From positions 1-64,000 of the forward strand of contig NZ_LKTM01000024.1 of NCBI RefSeq assembly GCF_001417955.2: a DNA stretch of 64,000 nucleotides, given 5' to 3'. Positions 56,107 to 64,000 of this stretch are shown piece after piece. The DNA is from Mycobacterium gordonae (GTDB lineage: Bacteria; Actinomycetota; Actinomycetes; Mycobacteriales; Mycobacteriaceae). Numbering within the stretch: position 1 is the first letter of the stretch; each line of letters starts with the position of its first letter. Under the pieces are notes generated by a model. That model was not told where the DNA came from. It did no database searches and was given only the letters and a program-made list of their open reading frames with translations. Both the position numbers and the translations under genes were made by a program.

Positions 56107-57030
56107 TCAGCTCAGTTCGGCGCTGATATAGCTGACAGTGTCGCGGAACCGCGCCAGAATCTCATTGTCCGGCAGCACAAAACCGTACTGGGCGTACACC
56201 TGCTCGGTCGGGTAACGGGTGACTGACCAGCCGGCGGCGGTCAGGTAGTCCGCGGCCTGCTGACGCTCGCCCATCCATACCAGCTCGGCGACGTCGATAT
56301 CCAGCCCGTGCTTGCGCCAGCCGGCACGCATGTTCCGGGCACGTTCGTCGGTGAAGACGCTCATGTCGCTGATGTTCTCCGTCGCCAGCCGGCTGCCCCG
56401 TGCACTGAGTGCGGTGATGTTGTCCAACAACCGGTCCTGAGCTTCCGGCGGGAGATAGGGGAGCAACCCTTCGGCGATCCACGCGGTCGGTTCAGTGGTG
56501 TCGAACATGTTGTCACACAAGGCCTTCGGCCAGTCCTCGCGGAGGTCGATGCCAACCGGACGCCGCTCGGCGGCCGGTTCTTCGCCGATCTGGGCCAGGG
56601 TCAGGCTCTTGAAGGTGATGACCTCGGGCTGGTCGACCTCGAACACCACCGTGCCCTCCGGCCAGGACAGGCGGTACGCCCGCGCGTCGAGTCCGGCGGC
56701 CAGGATCACCGCCTGGCGTATGCCATCCCTGGTTGCGGCGGTGAAGAAGTCGTCGAAGAACCGCGTGCGCACCGTCATCTGCTCGCGCCGCTGTTGATAC
56801 GTCATCGGCATTTCGTCGTCTTCGAGCGGTATTTCGCCGTCCAGCATGCGGGTGAAGAACGGATGCCCGACGGCGCGCACCAGCGGTTCGGCGAATCGAT
56901 CGTTCAGCAGGGGATCCGGTTCGCGGGAGGCCAGCGCCCGGGCGGCCGCGACCATGGTCGCGGTGGCCCCGACGCTGGAGGCGAGGTCCCAACTGTCCCC
57001 ATCGGCGCGCGCCGAACCAAACGATGACAT
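56107..57030 (-). CDS. PPM/LCM-family SAM-dependent methyltransferase (TIGR00027 type)
   Basis: The product has 307 residues, like the Rv0146 group. [20 protein letters not shown] is the family's start, the SAM motif is [16 protein letters not shown], the acidic block [13 protein letters not shown], and [22 protein letters not shown] is the family's third block. The function is unknown; such enzymes form large paralogue groups in mycobacteria. It is divergent from the CitE-like gene. This is the longer version of the family, compared with the gene at 18731. Confidence 0.88.
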   Translation of the reverse strand: MSSFGSARADGDSWDLASSVGATATMVAAARALASREPDPLLNDRFAEPLVRAVGHPFFTRMLDGEIPLEDDEMPMTYQQRREQMTVRTRFFDDFFTAATRDGIRQAVILAAGLDARAYRLSWPEGTVVFEVDQPEVITFKSLTLAQIGEEPAAERRPVGIDLREDWPKALCDNMFDTTEPTAWIAEGLLPYLPPEAQDRLLDNITALSARGSRLATENISDMSVFTDERARNMRAGWRKHGLDIDVAELVWMGERQQAADYLTAAGWSVTRYPTEQVYAQYGFVLPDNEILARFRDTVSYISAELS

Positions 57031-57137
57031 CCGCTGCTCCCGTCCCGGCCGGCCGTGTCGATACCCTGCTCAGCGTAGCTGCGGTGTGCCGGCCTGGCAG
57101 TCCACTGGCGATGCCGGATGACATGATGGTCGGCACC

Positions 57138-58022
57138 ATGGCACCGACACTGCGACCCCGCCGATCCGTTCTGTACTTGCCCGGCAACAAGAGCAGGGCC
57201 TTGGAGAAGGGGCGAACGCTGCCGGCGGACGTGTTGATCCTCGACCTCGAGGACGCCGTCGGCCCCGACGCAAAGACCGAGTCCAGGACCGCCGTGTGTG
57301 AGGCCGTGTTGTCCGGAGGTTACGGACCCCGCGAAGTTGTGGTGCGCATCAACGGTTTGGACACCGACTGGCACGATGACGACCTGGCCGCCGTGGCGCG
57401 TACCAATGCCGATGGGGTTTTGGTGCCGAAAGTCGAGTCACGCCAACAGGTTCACGATCTGGTCACCGCGTTGGGCGCCCTGGGGGCGCCGGAATCGCTG
57501 CAGCTGTGGGTGATGGTCGAGACACCCAGGGCTTTCCTGCGGATCGAGGAGATCGCCTCGGCGAGCGATCGCTTGGCGGCCCTGGTGGTAGGCACCAACG
57601 ACCTCGTGAACGAGTTGCACGGCCTGCACGTACCCGGTCGCGGTCCCGTACTGCCGGCATTGTCAATGGCTGTACTCGGTGCCCGAGCGGCCGGAAAGGT
57701 CGTCCTGGACGGAGTGTTCAACGACATCACCGACGAGGACGGCTTCGTAACGGAGGCTAGGCAGGGGCGGGAGATGGGTTTCGACGGGAAAACGTTGATC
57801 CACCCGTCGCAGATCGCCCCGGCCAACGACGCGTTCGGCCCGTCGGAGAAGGAGCTGGCGCACGCCCGCAAAGTCGTGTCGGCCTACGAGGAGGCCCGAT
57901 CCGCTGGACGCAGCGTCATCACGGTTGACGGTCGCATGATCGAAAACCTGCACGTACGCGACGCCCAGCGGATCCTCGCTCTGGCCGATCTGATCTCCGA
58001 GCTGCAGGGAACTAACGGCTGA
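57138..58022 (+). CDS. CitE/HpcH-HpaI-type aldolase or lyase
   Basis: The product has 294 residues, TIM-barrel. [18 protein letters not shown] starts the CoA-ester lyase family, with [16 protein letters not shown] carrying the metal Glu/Asp. [16 protein letters not shown] and [14 protein letters not shown] are the other family blocks. It may be a (3S)-malyl-CoA lyase/thioesterase or citramalyl-CoA lyase (CLYBL-like); without CitD/CitF neighbours it is not a citrate lyase subunit. ATG at 57138 (MAPTLRPRR) is preferred over the longer frame from 57024. Confidence 0.85.
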   Translation: MAPTLRPRRSVLYLPGNKSRALEKGRTLPADVLILDLEDAVGPDAKTESRTAVCEAVLSGGYGPREVVVRINGLDTDWHDDDLAAVARTNADGVLVPKVESRQQVHDLVTALGALGAPESLQLWVMVETPRAFLRIEEIASASDRLAALVVGTNDLVNELHGLHVPGRGPVLPALSMAVLGARAAGKVVLDGVFNDITDEDGFVTEARQGREMGFDGKTLIHPSQIAPANDAFGPSEKELAHARKVVSAYEEARSAGRSVITVDGRMIENLHVRDAQRILALADLISELQGTNG

Positions 58023-60231
58023 TGTGCAGCGGCCCGATGCCGATCAGGTGATCCCCGCGCAGCCCGATCCCGATGTTGTAGTCACCGGTGTTGAGCAGGC
58101 CCTGGTTGAAGTTGCCCTCGTTGCCAATCCCCAACAACTGCAACGGCCCCACGGGCAGACCACTGTTGCCGATGCCCTGGTTGACCAGACCCAGGTTCAG
58201 TGAGCCGCTGTTCCAGGCCCCGACGTTCTGAAAGCCGGTGTTGGACAACCCGACATTCTCGATGCCGTCATTAGCGATCCCGAACCCGCCGAAGGTGCTG
58301 ATCGGATCGGTCGGGGTGAAGTGCGGGCTCACATTGCCGAATCCCAAATTCAACGTCCCGGTGTTGAGCACCCCGATATTGCCCTCACCGACATTGGCGT
58401 ACCCGAAGTTCGGCAACGCCGCCGCCGCAGCAGCCGGCAAGGCACTGCTACTGATGTGCAGCGGCCCGATGCCGATCAGGTGATCCCCGCGCAGCCCGAT
58501 CCCGATGTTGTAGTCACCGGTGTTGAACAACCCGGCGTTCCAGTTGCCGTGATTGCCCACACCCAGTGCACTGAGGAAGCTCAGCGGCAACCCCGAATTG
58601 AAGGTGCCCGTATTGCCCAGCCCAATGTTGAAGGTGCCATTGTTGCCGATACCGACATTCTGCGAACCGGTGTTGGCCCACCCCACGTTCTCCAAGCCGT
58701 GGTTGCCGATCCCGAACCCGCCGAAGGTACTGATCGGATCGGTCGGGGTGAAGTTCGGGCTCACATTGGCGATCCCGAGGTTCAGCGTCCCCTCGTTGAA
58801 GAACCCGAAGTTGCCCTGCCCGACATTGCCGTAACCGAAGTTCGGCAACGCCGCCGCCGCCGCAGCCGGCAAAGCACTGCTACTGATGTGCAGCGGCCCG
58901 ATACCGATCAGGTGATCCCCGCGCAGCCCGATCCCGATGTTGTAGTCACCGGTGTTGAGCAGGCCCTGGTTGAAGTTGCCCTCGTTGCCAATCCCCAACA
59001 ACTGCAACGGCCCCACGGGCAGACCACTGTTGCCGATGCCCTGGTTGACCAGACCCAGGTTCAGTGAGCCGCTGTTCCAGGCCCCGACGTTCTGAAAGCC
59101 GGTGTTGGACAACCCGACATTCTCGATGCCGTCATTAGCGATCCCGAACCCGCCGAAGGTGCTGATCGGATCGGTCGGGGTGAAGTGCGGGCTCACATTG
59201 CCGAATCCCAAATTCAACGTCCCGGTGTTGAGCACCCCGATATTGCCCTCACCGACATTGGCGTACCCGAAGTTCGGCAACGCGGCCGCCGCGGCGGGCA
59301 ACAGACCACCGGTCCTCGGTAGGTGCAACGGCCCGACGCCGATCAGGTTGTCGCCGGTAAGCCCGATCCCGATGTTGTAGTTGCCGGTGTTGAGCAGGCC
59401 CTGGTTGAAGCTGCCCGAATTGCCGATCCCGAACAACTGCAACGGCCCCAGGGGCAGACCGGAGTTGCCGACGCCGGTGTTGGCCAGACCCAGATTCAGC
59501 CTGCCGTTGTTCCAGGCGCCCACGTTCTGCGAGCCGATGTTGGCCAACCCCACGTTCTCCAACCCGCGGTTGCCGATCCCGAACCCACCGAAGGTACTGA
59601 TCGGATCGGTCGGAGTGAAGTTCGGGCTCACATTGGCGATCCCGAGGTTCAGCGTCCCCTCGTTGAAGAACCCGATATTGCCTTCGCCGACATTGCCGTA
59701 CCCGAAGCTGGGCAGCGCCGCAGCGGCCGGCGACACCAGTTGCGCCACCGCCGCCGACGCTTCTGCGTGGTAGCCGACCATTGCTGCGACATCTTGAGCC
59801 CACATCTCCTCGTACAGGCTCTCGACCGCCGCGATAGCCGGCGCGTTCTGGCCGAAGATGTTGGACAGCACCAGATTCACCAGTCCGGAACGGTTGGCAG
59901 CTACCGCCGCCGGATGCACTGTCGCCGCCAGGGCAGCTTCGAAAGAGCCCGCCACCGCCTGTGCCTGCGCCGCGGTGCCCGACGCCTGCTCTGCGGCGGC
60001 GCTCAACCAACCCGCATACGGGGCGGCGGTTGCCATCATCGCCTGAGCCGCGGGGCCCTGCCAGGCATCGGCCGTCAAAGCCGACGTCAGAGACGAAAAG
60101 GACGATGCGGCGGAGTCGAGCTCCGACGCCAGGGCGCTCCAGGCGGCCCCAGCTTCCAGCATCGGAGTGGAACCAGCGCCCGTGAACATTCGCCACGAGT
60201 TGACCTCGGGGGGCAACACCGAAAAGTTCAT
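58012..60231 (-). CDS. PPE-MPTR family protein
   Basis: The product has 739 residues. The PPE domain (1-180) starts [19 protein letters not shown], with WxG in [10 protein letters not shown]. The rest is built from NxGxGNxG-type pentapeptides ([23 protein letters not shown]) organised in four large units of about 145 residues, each beginning near LPNFGYxNVG and ending GPLHISS or GPLHLPR. Units 2 and 4 are nearly identical at DNA level. The gene ends right at a unit boundary (GPLHISR). ATG at 60231 has AAAGG upstream. It has no PE partner here. Its 3' end overlaps the CitE-like gene by 11 bp. Confidence 0.92.
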   Translation of the reverse strand: MNFSVLPPEVNSWRMFTGAGSTPMLEAGAAWSALASELDSAASSFSSLTSALTADAWQGPAAQAMMATAAPYAGWLSAAAEQASGTAAQAQAVAGSFEAALAATVHPAAVAANRSGLVNLVLSNIFGQNAPAIAAVESLYEEMWAQDVAAMVGYHAEASAAVAQLVSPAAAALPSFGYGNVGEGNIGFFNEGTLNLGIANVSPNFTPTDPISTFGGFGIGNRGLENVGLANIGSQNVGAWNNGRLNLGLANTGVGNSGLPLGPLQLFGIGNSGSFNQGLLNTGNYNIGIGLTGDNLIGVGPLHLPRTGGLLPAAAAALPNFGYANVGEGNIGVLNTGTLNLGFGNVSPHFTPTDPISTFGGFGIANDGIENVGLSNTGFQNVGAWNSGSLNLGLVNQGIGNSGLPVGPLQLLGIGNEGNFNQGLLNTGDYNIGIGLRGDHLIGIGPLHISSSALPAAAAAALPNFGYGNVGQGNFGFFNEGTLNLGIANVSPNFTPTDPISTFGGFGIGNHGLENVGWANTGSQNVGIGNNGTFNIGLGNTGTFNSGLPLSFLSALGVGNHGNWNAGLFNTGDYNIGIGLRGDHLIGIGPLHISSSALPAAAAAALPNFGYANVGEGNIGVLNTGTLNLGFGNVSPHFTPTDPISTFGGFGIANDGIENVGLSNTGFQNVGAWNSGSLNLGLVNQGIGNSGLPVGPLQLLGIGNEGNFNQGLLNTGDYNIGIGLRGDHLIGIGPLHISR
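58021..59290 (-). repeat. long direct repeat inside PPE-MPTR gene
   Basis: Bases from 58021 to about 58430 are repeated from 58885 to about 59290, offset 864 bp (288 codons), with only scattered differences, for example G versus A at 58039. The unit between them (58450-58870) is related but clearly diverged, as is the fourth unit at 59300-59720. Such recent duplication favours recombination and length change of the gene. Confidence 0.85.
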
Positions 60232-60380
60232 CTACCTGTGCCTTTCTCGCCACTGTCGGCCAGTCCGCGAGGCCGCTTTCGCTTGTGATGCGCGAATCTA
60301 TCCGATGGTGAAACGCTTTACATGCTTTTTCGTATTCGATTTATCGATACATACGATCTGCTCACGTAGCCGTAAGGTTC

Positions 60381-60408
60381 CTCTCAGGTGCTCTAAGCTT
60401 TCTCTCAG
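60381..60408. promoter_or_regulatory. direct repeat CTCTCAG, 21-bp period
   Basis: CTCTCAG at 60381-60387 and again at 60402-60408, in the 211-bp gap between the PPE-MPTR gene and the DUF167 gene. CTCAG-type direct repeats are the kind of site bound by the MprA stress regulator, but the spacing here has not been matched to a known site. Confidence 0.35.
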
Positions 60409-60442
60409 ATATGAGCCCTACCGAGGACGGAGCTTTTCGCGG

Positions 60443-60673
60443 ATGACCGAGTCCGTGGTCGTCAAGGTCAAGCCCGGTAGCCGTAAAGGACCCCGCGTCG
60501 AAGTCGGGGCGGATGGTCAACTGACCATCTATGTCCGGGAGCAGGCGGTGGACGGCAAGGCCAACGACGCGGTCACTCGCGTGCTGGCCGCTTACCTTGA
60601 CGTGCCGCGGAGCCGAATCGAGCTGGCCTCCGGAGCAACCTCCCGGCTGAAGCGATTCCGTGTCACCAGGTGA
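60443..60673 (+). CDS. DUF167 (YggU-like) protein
   Basis: The product has 76 residues, a small alpha/beta protein conserved from bacteria to eukaryotes. VVKVKPGSRKGPRVEVGADGQLTIYVREQAVDGKANDAV is the whole-family signature, with the DGKAN loop, and ASGATSRLKRFRV the end. The function is not known. ATG at 60443 is used; the longer frame from 60167 is the antisense of the PPE start. It is convergent with the GGDEF gene (6 bp between stops). Confidence 0.85.
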   Translation: MTESVVVKVKPGSRKGPRVEVGADGQLTIYVREQAVDGKANDAVTRVLAAYLDVPRSRIELASGATSRLKRFRVTR

Positions 60674-60679
60674 GGCCGG

Positions 60680-61609
60680 TTAGTCGGACGGCAGACCGCG
60701 AGCCCTCTTCGCCGCATACATGTGTTCATCTGCCAGACGCAGCAAATCGTCCTCACCTGCGGCAATACCGGCGCTGAACCCTACCGGGCCGCCGCGTTCG
60801 GCCCAATAACGCCGAAGGCGCTCGACGACGTGTTCGGCCACGGTGCGATCGGCGCCGATCAGCATGAGCAAGAATTCGTCGCCGCCGATGCGGAAGACGA
60901 TGTCGTCCTTGCGGACCGACCAACGCAGCGCGTCCGCGAAGTCGACCAGAAGTTCGTCACCGGCTTCGTGCCCATGGCGGTCGTTGTAACGCTTGAATTG
61001 GTCGAGGTCGAGCAACACCACAGCCGATTCACTGGCGTGCATCGACAGCCGCGGACCGAGTGTGCTCCGGTCGAGGAGTTGGGTCAGGGCATCGGTCTGT
61101 GCGATCTTCTGGAGCAGGGCGCTCTGCGCTTCGAGCCTGGCGATGAGCCAAGCAGGGACCTCCGCGACGAGCACCCACATGATTGCGGTCAGAACGACTT
61201 TCGGCAGGTCGGCCGGAAGATGCTTCGAGCCCCCGATCACAAAGGCCACCACGCCCAGTGGGACGAGCGCAAGCGAACACCAGCGCCTGCAGGTGAGTCC
61301 GATGAAAGCGAAGGCAATGGTGATCGTTCCAGGGAAGTCGCGGGTGGCGTGCGAATCGATCACCCCGGCCAGGACCGTGACAATCAGCGACGCCACCGAC
61401 CATCCGAGGAGCAACCCGCGTCGTTCCCGCCAACCGAGCAACCACCCGCCCAACAGGGCAAGACCCCCGAGCACGGCCGCGCCGGCGAGCCACCAACGCA
61501 GCCGAGTACCAGCGCCGGCGGCGTAGATGGCCAGCATTGCGAGGTATCCCGCCAGACCGATGACATGCCAGCGCCCCGCTGACGGCTGAGGTTCCACCTG
61601 CCAGGGCAC
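60680..61609 (-). CDS. membrane GGDEF diguanylate cyclase
   Basis: The product has 309 residues. The N-terminal half (about 15-155) has about five or six membrane helices without a known sensor motif. The GGDEF domain (about 165-305) has the intact active-site FRIGGDEFLL and the metal/GTP-binding LLDLDQFKRYNDRHGHEAGDEL. An I-site RxxD is not obvious, so product inhibition is unclear. It should make c-di-GMP. GTG at 61609. It is followed upstream (62237-61647) by a cyclic-nucleotide-binding gene on the same strand, 37 bp apart. Confidence 0.86.
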   Translation of the reverse strand: MPWQVEPQPSAGRWHVIGLAGYLAMLAIYAAGAGTRLRWWLAGAAVLGGLALLGGWLLGWRERRGLLLGWSVASLIVTVLAGVIDSHATRDFPGTITIAFAFIGLTCRRWCSLALVPLGVVAFVIGGSKHLPADLPKVVLTAIMWVLVAEVPAWLIARLEAQSALLQKIAQTDALTQLLDRSTLGPRLSMHASESAVVLLDLDQFKRYNDRHGHEAGDELLVDFADALRWSVRKDDIVFRIGGDEFLLMLIGADRTVAEHVVERLRRYWAERGGPVGFSAGIAAGEDDLLRLADEHMYAAKRARGLPSD

Positions 61610-61646
61610 CTGCCAAGAATAAGTGCGGCGACGGCGCCGTACCCGA

Positions 61647-62237
61647 CTATGCCTTGCTGTGCCGTTCGACCCACTGGGACAGTGCGTCCTCCGTCGCCGC
61701 CGGAACTCCGACGCCGGCAGCTTCGGCGGCCTGCTCGAACCGCTCGAGCACGTCGGCCGAAACCGAGACGTTCAGTTTCGAATGCGTCGGCCTGGGCTTG
61801 GCCGGCGGAGCCTCCGCCACGTGCCGCGCCGCCGTCGCGTCCATCGTTTCCTTCAGCGCGGGCAACTCTTTGACTAGACGCGCGAGATCGTCGCGGTCGA
61901 TCCGCAACACCTCGGAGGGGCCGATTGTGGTGACGGTCGCGGAACGCAATTGCCCACGGCGAAGGACAGATTCGCCGATCACCTCGCCAGGGCCCACCAC
62001 CGCGACGCGGTCCTGACCGACATACACGCCGGCCTCACCGCTGAGCAGGATGAAGCAGGCGTCCGACGGCGTCTTCTCACGGATCAGGGGCCAGGGGTTG
62101 GACTGCGACGTGTGGCGTGCCGACCGGACCAGACGCTCCAGATCAGCATCGGAGAACTTCTCGAACGTGCTGAATTCGCGGAGACGCCGGACATCTCGCT
62201 CGATGTCGCGCTGCAGTTCCTCGTCCTCGTCCTTCAT
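61647..62237 (-). CDS. cyclic-nucleotide-binding protein with ribbon-helix-helix-like tail
   Basis: The product has 196 residues. The cNMP-binding beta-roll (about 20-140) includes SGEAGVYVG, the phosphate cassette GEVIGESVLRRGQLRSATVTT with the conserved GE and R-x-A, and a C-terminal hinge helix. The last 50 residues (KLNVSVSADVLERFEQAAEAAGVGVPAATEDALSQW) look like a ribbon-helix-helix, the strand-helix-helix fold of Arc/CopG, and not the winged helix of Crp. ATG at 62237 has AGGAG 7 bases upstream. It could be a cAMP-sensing DNA-binding protein, or a partner of the diguanylate cyclase it precedes. Confidence 0.7.
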   Translation of the reverse strand: MKDEDEELQRDIERDVRRLREFSTFEKFSDADLERLVRSARHTSQSNPWPLIREKTPSDACFILLSGEAGVYVGQDRVAVVGPGEVIGESVLRRGQLRSATVTTIGPSEVLRIDRDDLARLVKELPALKETMDATAARHVAEAPPAKPRPTHSKLNVSVSADVLERFEQAAEAAGVGVPAATEDALSQWVERHSKA

Positions 62238-62446
62238 TGCCGGCTCCTGATCGACGGTGATCATGACGTGGTGGAGCCTAACGCGATTTCGGCGCAATTC
62301 CGCCGAAGATGATCAGGAAAGATGGCCGAAAATGGGTAAGCGATGGATCACAGTCTGAGCCGGCTGACGATCCGTCGCGTCCTATGGTCGAATTCCTCTG
62401 CGGTGGTAGGGGATACGCCCACAGCTCAACCAAGGCGGGGAGGCAC

Positions 62447-64000
62447 GTGAGGCGGCAACCGAATGGCGCGGTGATCCTCGCCGTTGACCTCGGCAAGACA
62501 TCGTGCCGCGCTGCGGTTCGCGGCCACACTGCCGTCGGGCCCGGCGCACCGGGGCTTTCGGCGCCCGGCGGGGTGCGGGCCGCCGAGTCCGCGATCCTGG
62601 CGGTCGCTCGCGAACTGAGTCCGGTCGACGAGGTGGTAGTGGGTGCCGCCGGCGCGCTGACGGCACCAGATGCCGCACGGGCGTTGGCTTCCGCACTGCT
62701 GAACTCGATGTCGGTGAAGCGCGTCACGGTCACCAGCGACGCGGTGCTCGCCCATGCCGGCGCGCTGAACGGCGGGCCGGGCGTCGTGCTGGTCGTCGGC
62801 ACCGGTGTCGTGGCACTCTCCATCGGCGCCGACGGCACGCTGCGGACCGCTGACGGCTGGGGTGCGTGGTTGGGCGACGAGGGCGGTGGCGCGTGGATCG
62901 GTGCGGCCGGCCTGCGGGCTGCGCTGCGCGCCCACGACGGTCGCGGACCGGCAACCATCCTGCTCGACGCCGCCCGCGCAAGGTTCGGTGCACCGCGGTC
63001 CTGGCCCGCGCAGCTCACCGACGCTGCAAGCCTGGCGTCTTTCGCGCCTGATGTTCTCGCCGCCGGCAACGACGACGCCACCGCATTGGCGATTGTCAGC
63101 GCCGCGGCCGAAGCCCTCGCCGCAACCGCCCGCGCGGTCTGCGATGGGCCGGTAGCGATGGTCGGGGGACTCGCCGGGTTCGAGTCATTGCGCGACGGGC
63201 TCGATCTCCAACCAGCTGCCGGTGACGCTCTCGACGGTGCGCTGCGACTGGGCAAGATCCACGAACCGCATCTGATCTCCCTGCGGGCAGCCAGCGTCCG
63301 GCACCCGCTCGACACGCTCAGCACCGAGGCTGCACGGCCTGGCCTGGACGACCTCGACACTCGGCCGATCGGCGAGGTCGTCGCGCTGCTCGTCCACTCC
63401 GAAGGCGAGGCCCACAGTGCGGTCGAAGCCGCAGTCCCGCAGATCTCGGCGGCCGCCGAGATGATCGCCGCACGACTGGAACAGGGCGGCCGGCTGTTCT
63501 ACACCGGCGCGGGGACGCCCGGGCGGCTCGGTGTGCTGGACGCAGCAGAATGCGGACCGACGTTCGGCACCGACCGCGTGCGTGGCGTAATTGCCGGCGG
63601 GCCAAGGGCTTTGACCGACGCGATCGAGGGCGCCGAGGACACCTTCGATCCGGCCGATCTCGCCGCGCTGACAGCCGCCGACGCCCTCGTCGGGATCACT
63701 GCCTCCGGCCGCACCCCGTACGTGCTGGGCGCGCTCGGGTACGCGCGATCGCTTGGTGCGCTGACCGTCGCGGTCGTCAACAATCCGGGCGCCCAAGCGT
63801 CTGCCGACCTGATGATCGAAGTGCTCACCGGCCCGGAGGTGCTGGCGGGCTCCACGCGGCTGACCGCTGGAACTGCACAGAAGGTGGTGCTGAACGCCCT
63901 GTCGACGAGTGTGATGATCGCTCTTGGCAAGGCCTACGGACCGCGGATGGTCGATGTGCGGGTGACCAACGAGAAAGTGCGCCGCCGTGCGGTGCGGATG
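62447..64000 (+). CDS. BadF-type N-acetylglucosamine kinase fused to MurNAc-6-phosphate etherase (partial)
   Basis: The single open frame continues to the window end (518 codons, no stop). Residues 1 to about 270 are a BadF/BadG/NagK kinase: AVDLGKTSCRA (phosphate 1), VVGTGVVAL (phosphate 2) and GWGAWLGDEGGGAWIG, a sugar-kinase signature. From about residue 285 it is MurQ: LSTEAARPGLDDLD, LFYTGAGTPGRLGVLDAAEC with the catalytic Glu near 368, VIAGGPRAL, GITASGRTPYVLGAL and GPEVLAGSTRLTAGTAQK. The usual Ser of GAGTSGRLG is Pro. It would phosphorylate and cleave the lactyl ether of MurNAc in cell-wall recycling. GTG at 62447 has AGG upstream. About 70 residues of MurQ lie beyond the window. Confidence 0.85.
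   Translation, partial: MRRQPNGAVILAVDLGKTSCRAAVRGHTAVGPGAPGLSAPGGVRAAESAILAVARELSPVDEVVVGAAGALTAPDAARALASALLNSMSVKRVTVTSDAVLAHAGALNGGPGVVLVVGTGVVALSIGADGTLRTADGWGAWLGDEGGGAWIGAAGLRAALRAHDGRGPATILLDAARARFGAPRSWPAQLTDAASLASFAPDVLAAGNDDATALAIVSAAAEALAATARAVCDGPVAMVGGLAGFESLRDGLDLQPAAGDALDGALRLGKIHEPHLISLRAASVRHPLDTLSTEAARPGLDDLDTRPIGEVVALLVHSEGEAHSAVEAAVPQISAAAEMIAARLEQGGRLFYTGAGTPGRLGVLDAAECGPTFGTDRVRGVIAGGPRALTDAIEGAEDTFDPADLAALTAADALVGITASGRTPYVLGALGYARSLGALTVAVVNNPGAQASADLMIEVLTGPEVLAGSTRLTAGTAQKVVLNALSTSVMIALGKAYGPRMVDVRVTNEKVRRRAVRM

Noticed and set aside
58021..59720. Repetitive DNA that might be read as a CRISPR or satellite array.
   Set aside because: Units are about 430 bp, in frame and encode the NxGxGNxG repeats of the PPE-MPTR protein; there are no short repeats with unique spacers.

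Overview
This is a high-GC actinobacterial window whose gene content points to a slow-growing Mycobacterium. It carries three PE and four PPE genes (two PPE-SVP in tandem, one PPE-SVP with an extra domain, one PPE-MPTR), an MmpL transporter, a furA-katG pair, a mycolic-acid-type cyclopropane synthase family methyltransferase, two cutinases, two PPM-family methyltransferases, F420-type reductases and several lipoproteins. Coding density is high. Neighbouring genes often overlap by a few bases and GTG starts are common. I see no rRNA, tRNA, CRISPR array, insertion sequence or phage genes.

Layout. 1-2.7 kb: a frameshifted 13E12-type HNH gene, a DUF4333 lipoprotein, a nitronate monooxygenase overlapping a NYN-domain nuclease-like gene, and a small unknown gene. 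2.7-8.3 kb: a PE35-like gene divergent from a PE / acyltransferase / MmpL operon, which looks like a lipid acylation and export module. 8.3-10.6 kb: a DcuS/DcuR-like two-component system. 10.7-20 kb: metabolic and stress genes (epimerase, decayed SDR, lipoprotein, Ddn-like reductase, amino-acid permease, a free-standing EF-Tu domain II protein, haloalkane dehalogenase divergent from a TetR gene, MDR reductase, methyltransferase). 20-23 kb: M48 peptidase, serpin-like protein and a secreted GH16 enzyme. 23-27.6 kb: a PE-PPE-PPE operon, an AT-richer gene-poor stretch, and a cutinase. 27.7-31.3 kb: two rhodanese proteins of sulfur chemistry facing each other, then two overlapping genes for exported proteins (DUF1906 and a C39-like lipoprotein).

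31.3-43.2 kb: furA-katG, an alpha/beta hydrolase, a DUF899-SRPBCC pair joined in frame by an apparent one-base frameshift, a mycolate-type methyltransferase, a lipoprotein, another methyltransferase, a tightly overlapping glycosyltransferase / methyltransferase / alpha-toroid operon with a strong candidate promoter-operator, and a lysophospholipid-acyltransferase-like gene with a SRPBCC partner. 43.4-49.6 kb: PPE with a C-terminal SHOCT motif, second cutinase, a PucR regulator divergent from a SRPBCC-DUF5939-adenylyl cyclase across a long palindrome, and a secreted protein built from three WWDP repeats. 49.7-58 kb: hrpA, zwf, aldo/keto reductase, PPM methyltransferase, CitE-like lyase. 58-64 kb: PPE-MPTR with long near-identical internal DNA repeats, DUF167, a membrane GGDEF protein, a cyclic-nucleotide-binding protein with a ribbon-helix-helix-like tail, and a kinase-MurQ fusion running off the right edge.

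The least ordinary items are the kinase-MurQ fusion, the PPE-SHOCT protein, the glycosyltransferase/methyltransferase/toroid operon with its operator, the palindrome between pucR and the cyclase, the WWDP-repeat secreted protein, the free-standing EF-Tu domain II, and three decay or frameshift events (13E12, SDR, DUF899). Family names come from motif and sequence recognition by eye; no database search was run.
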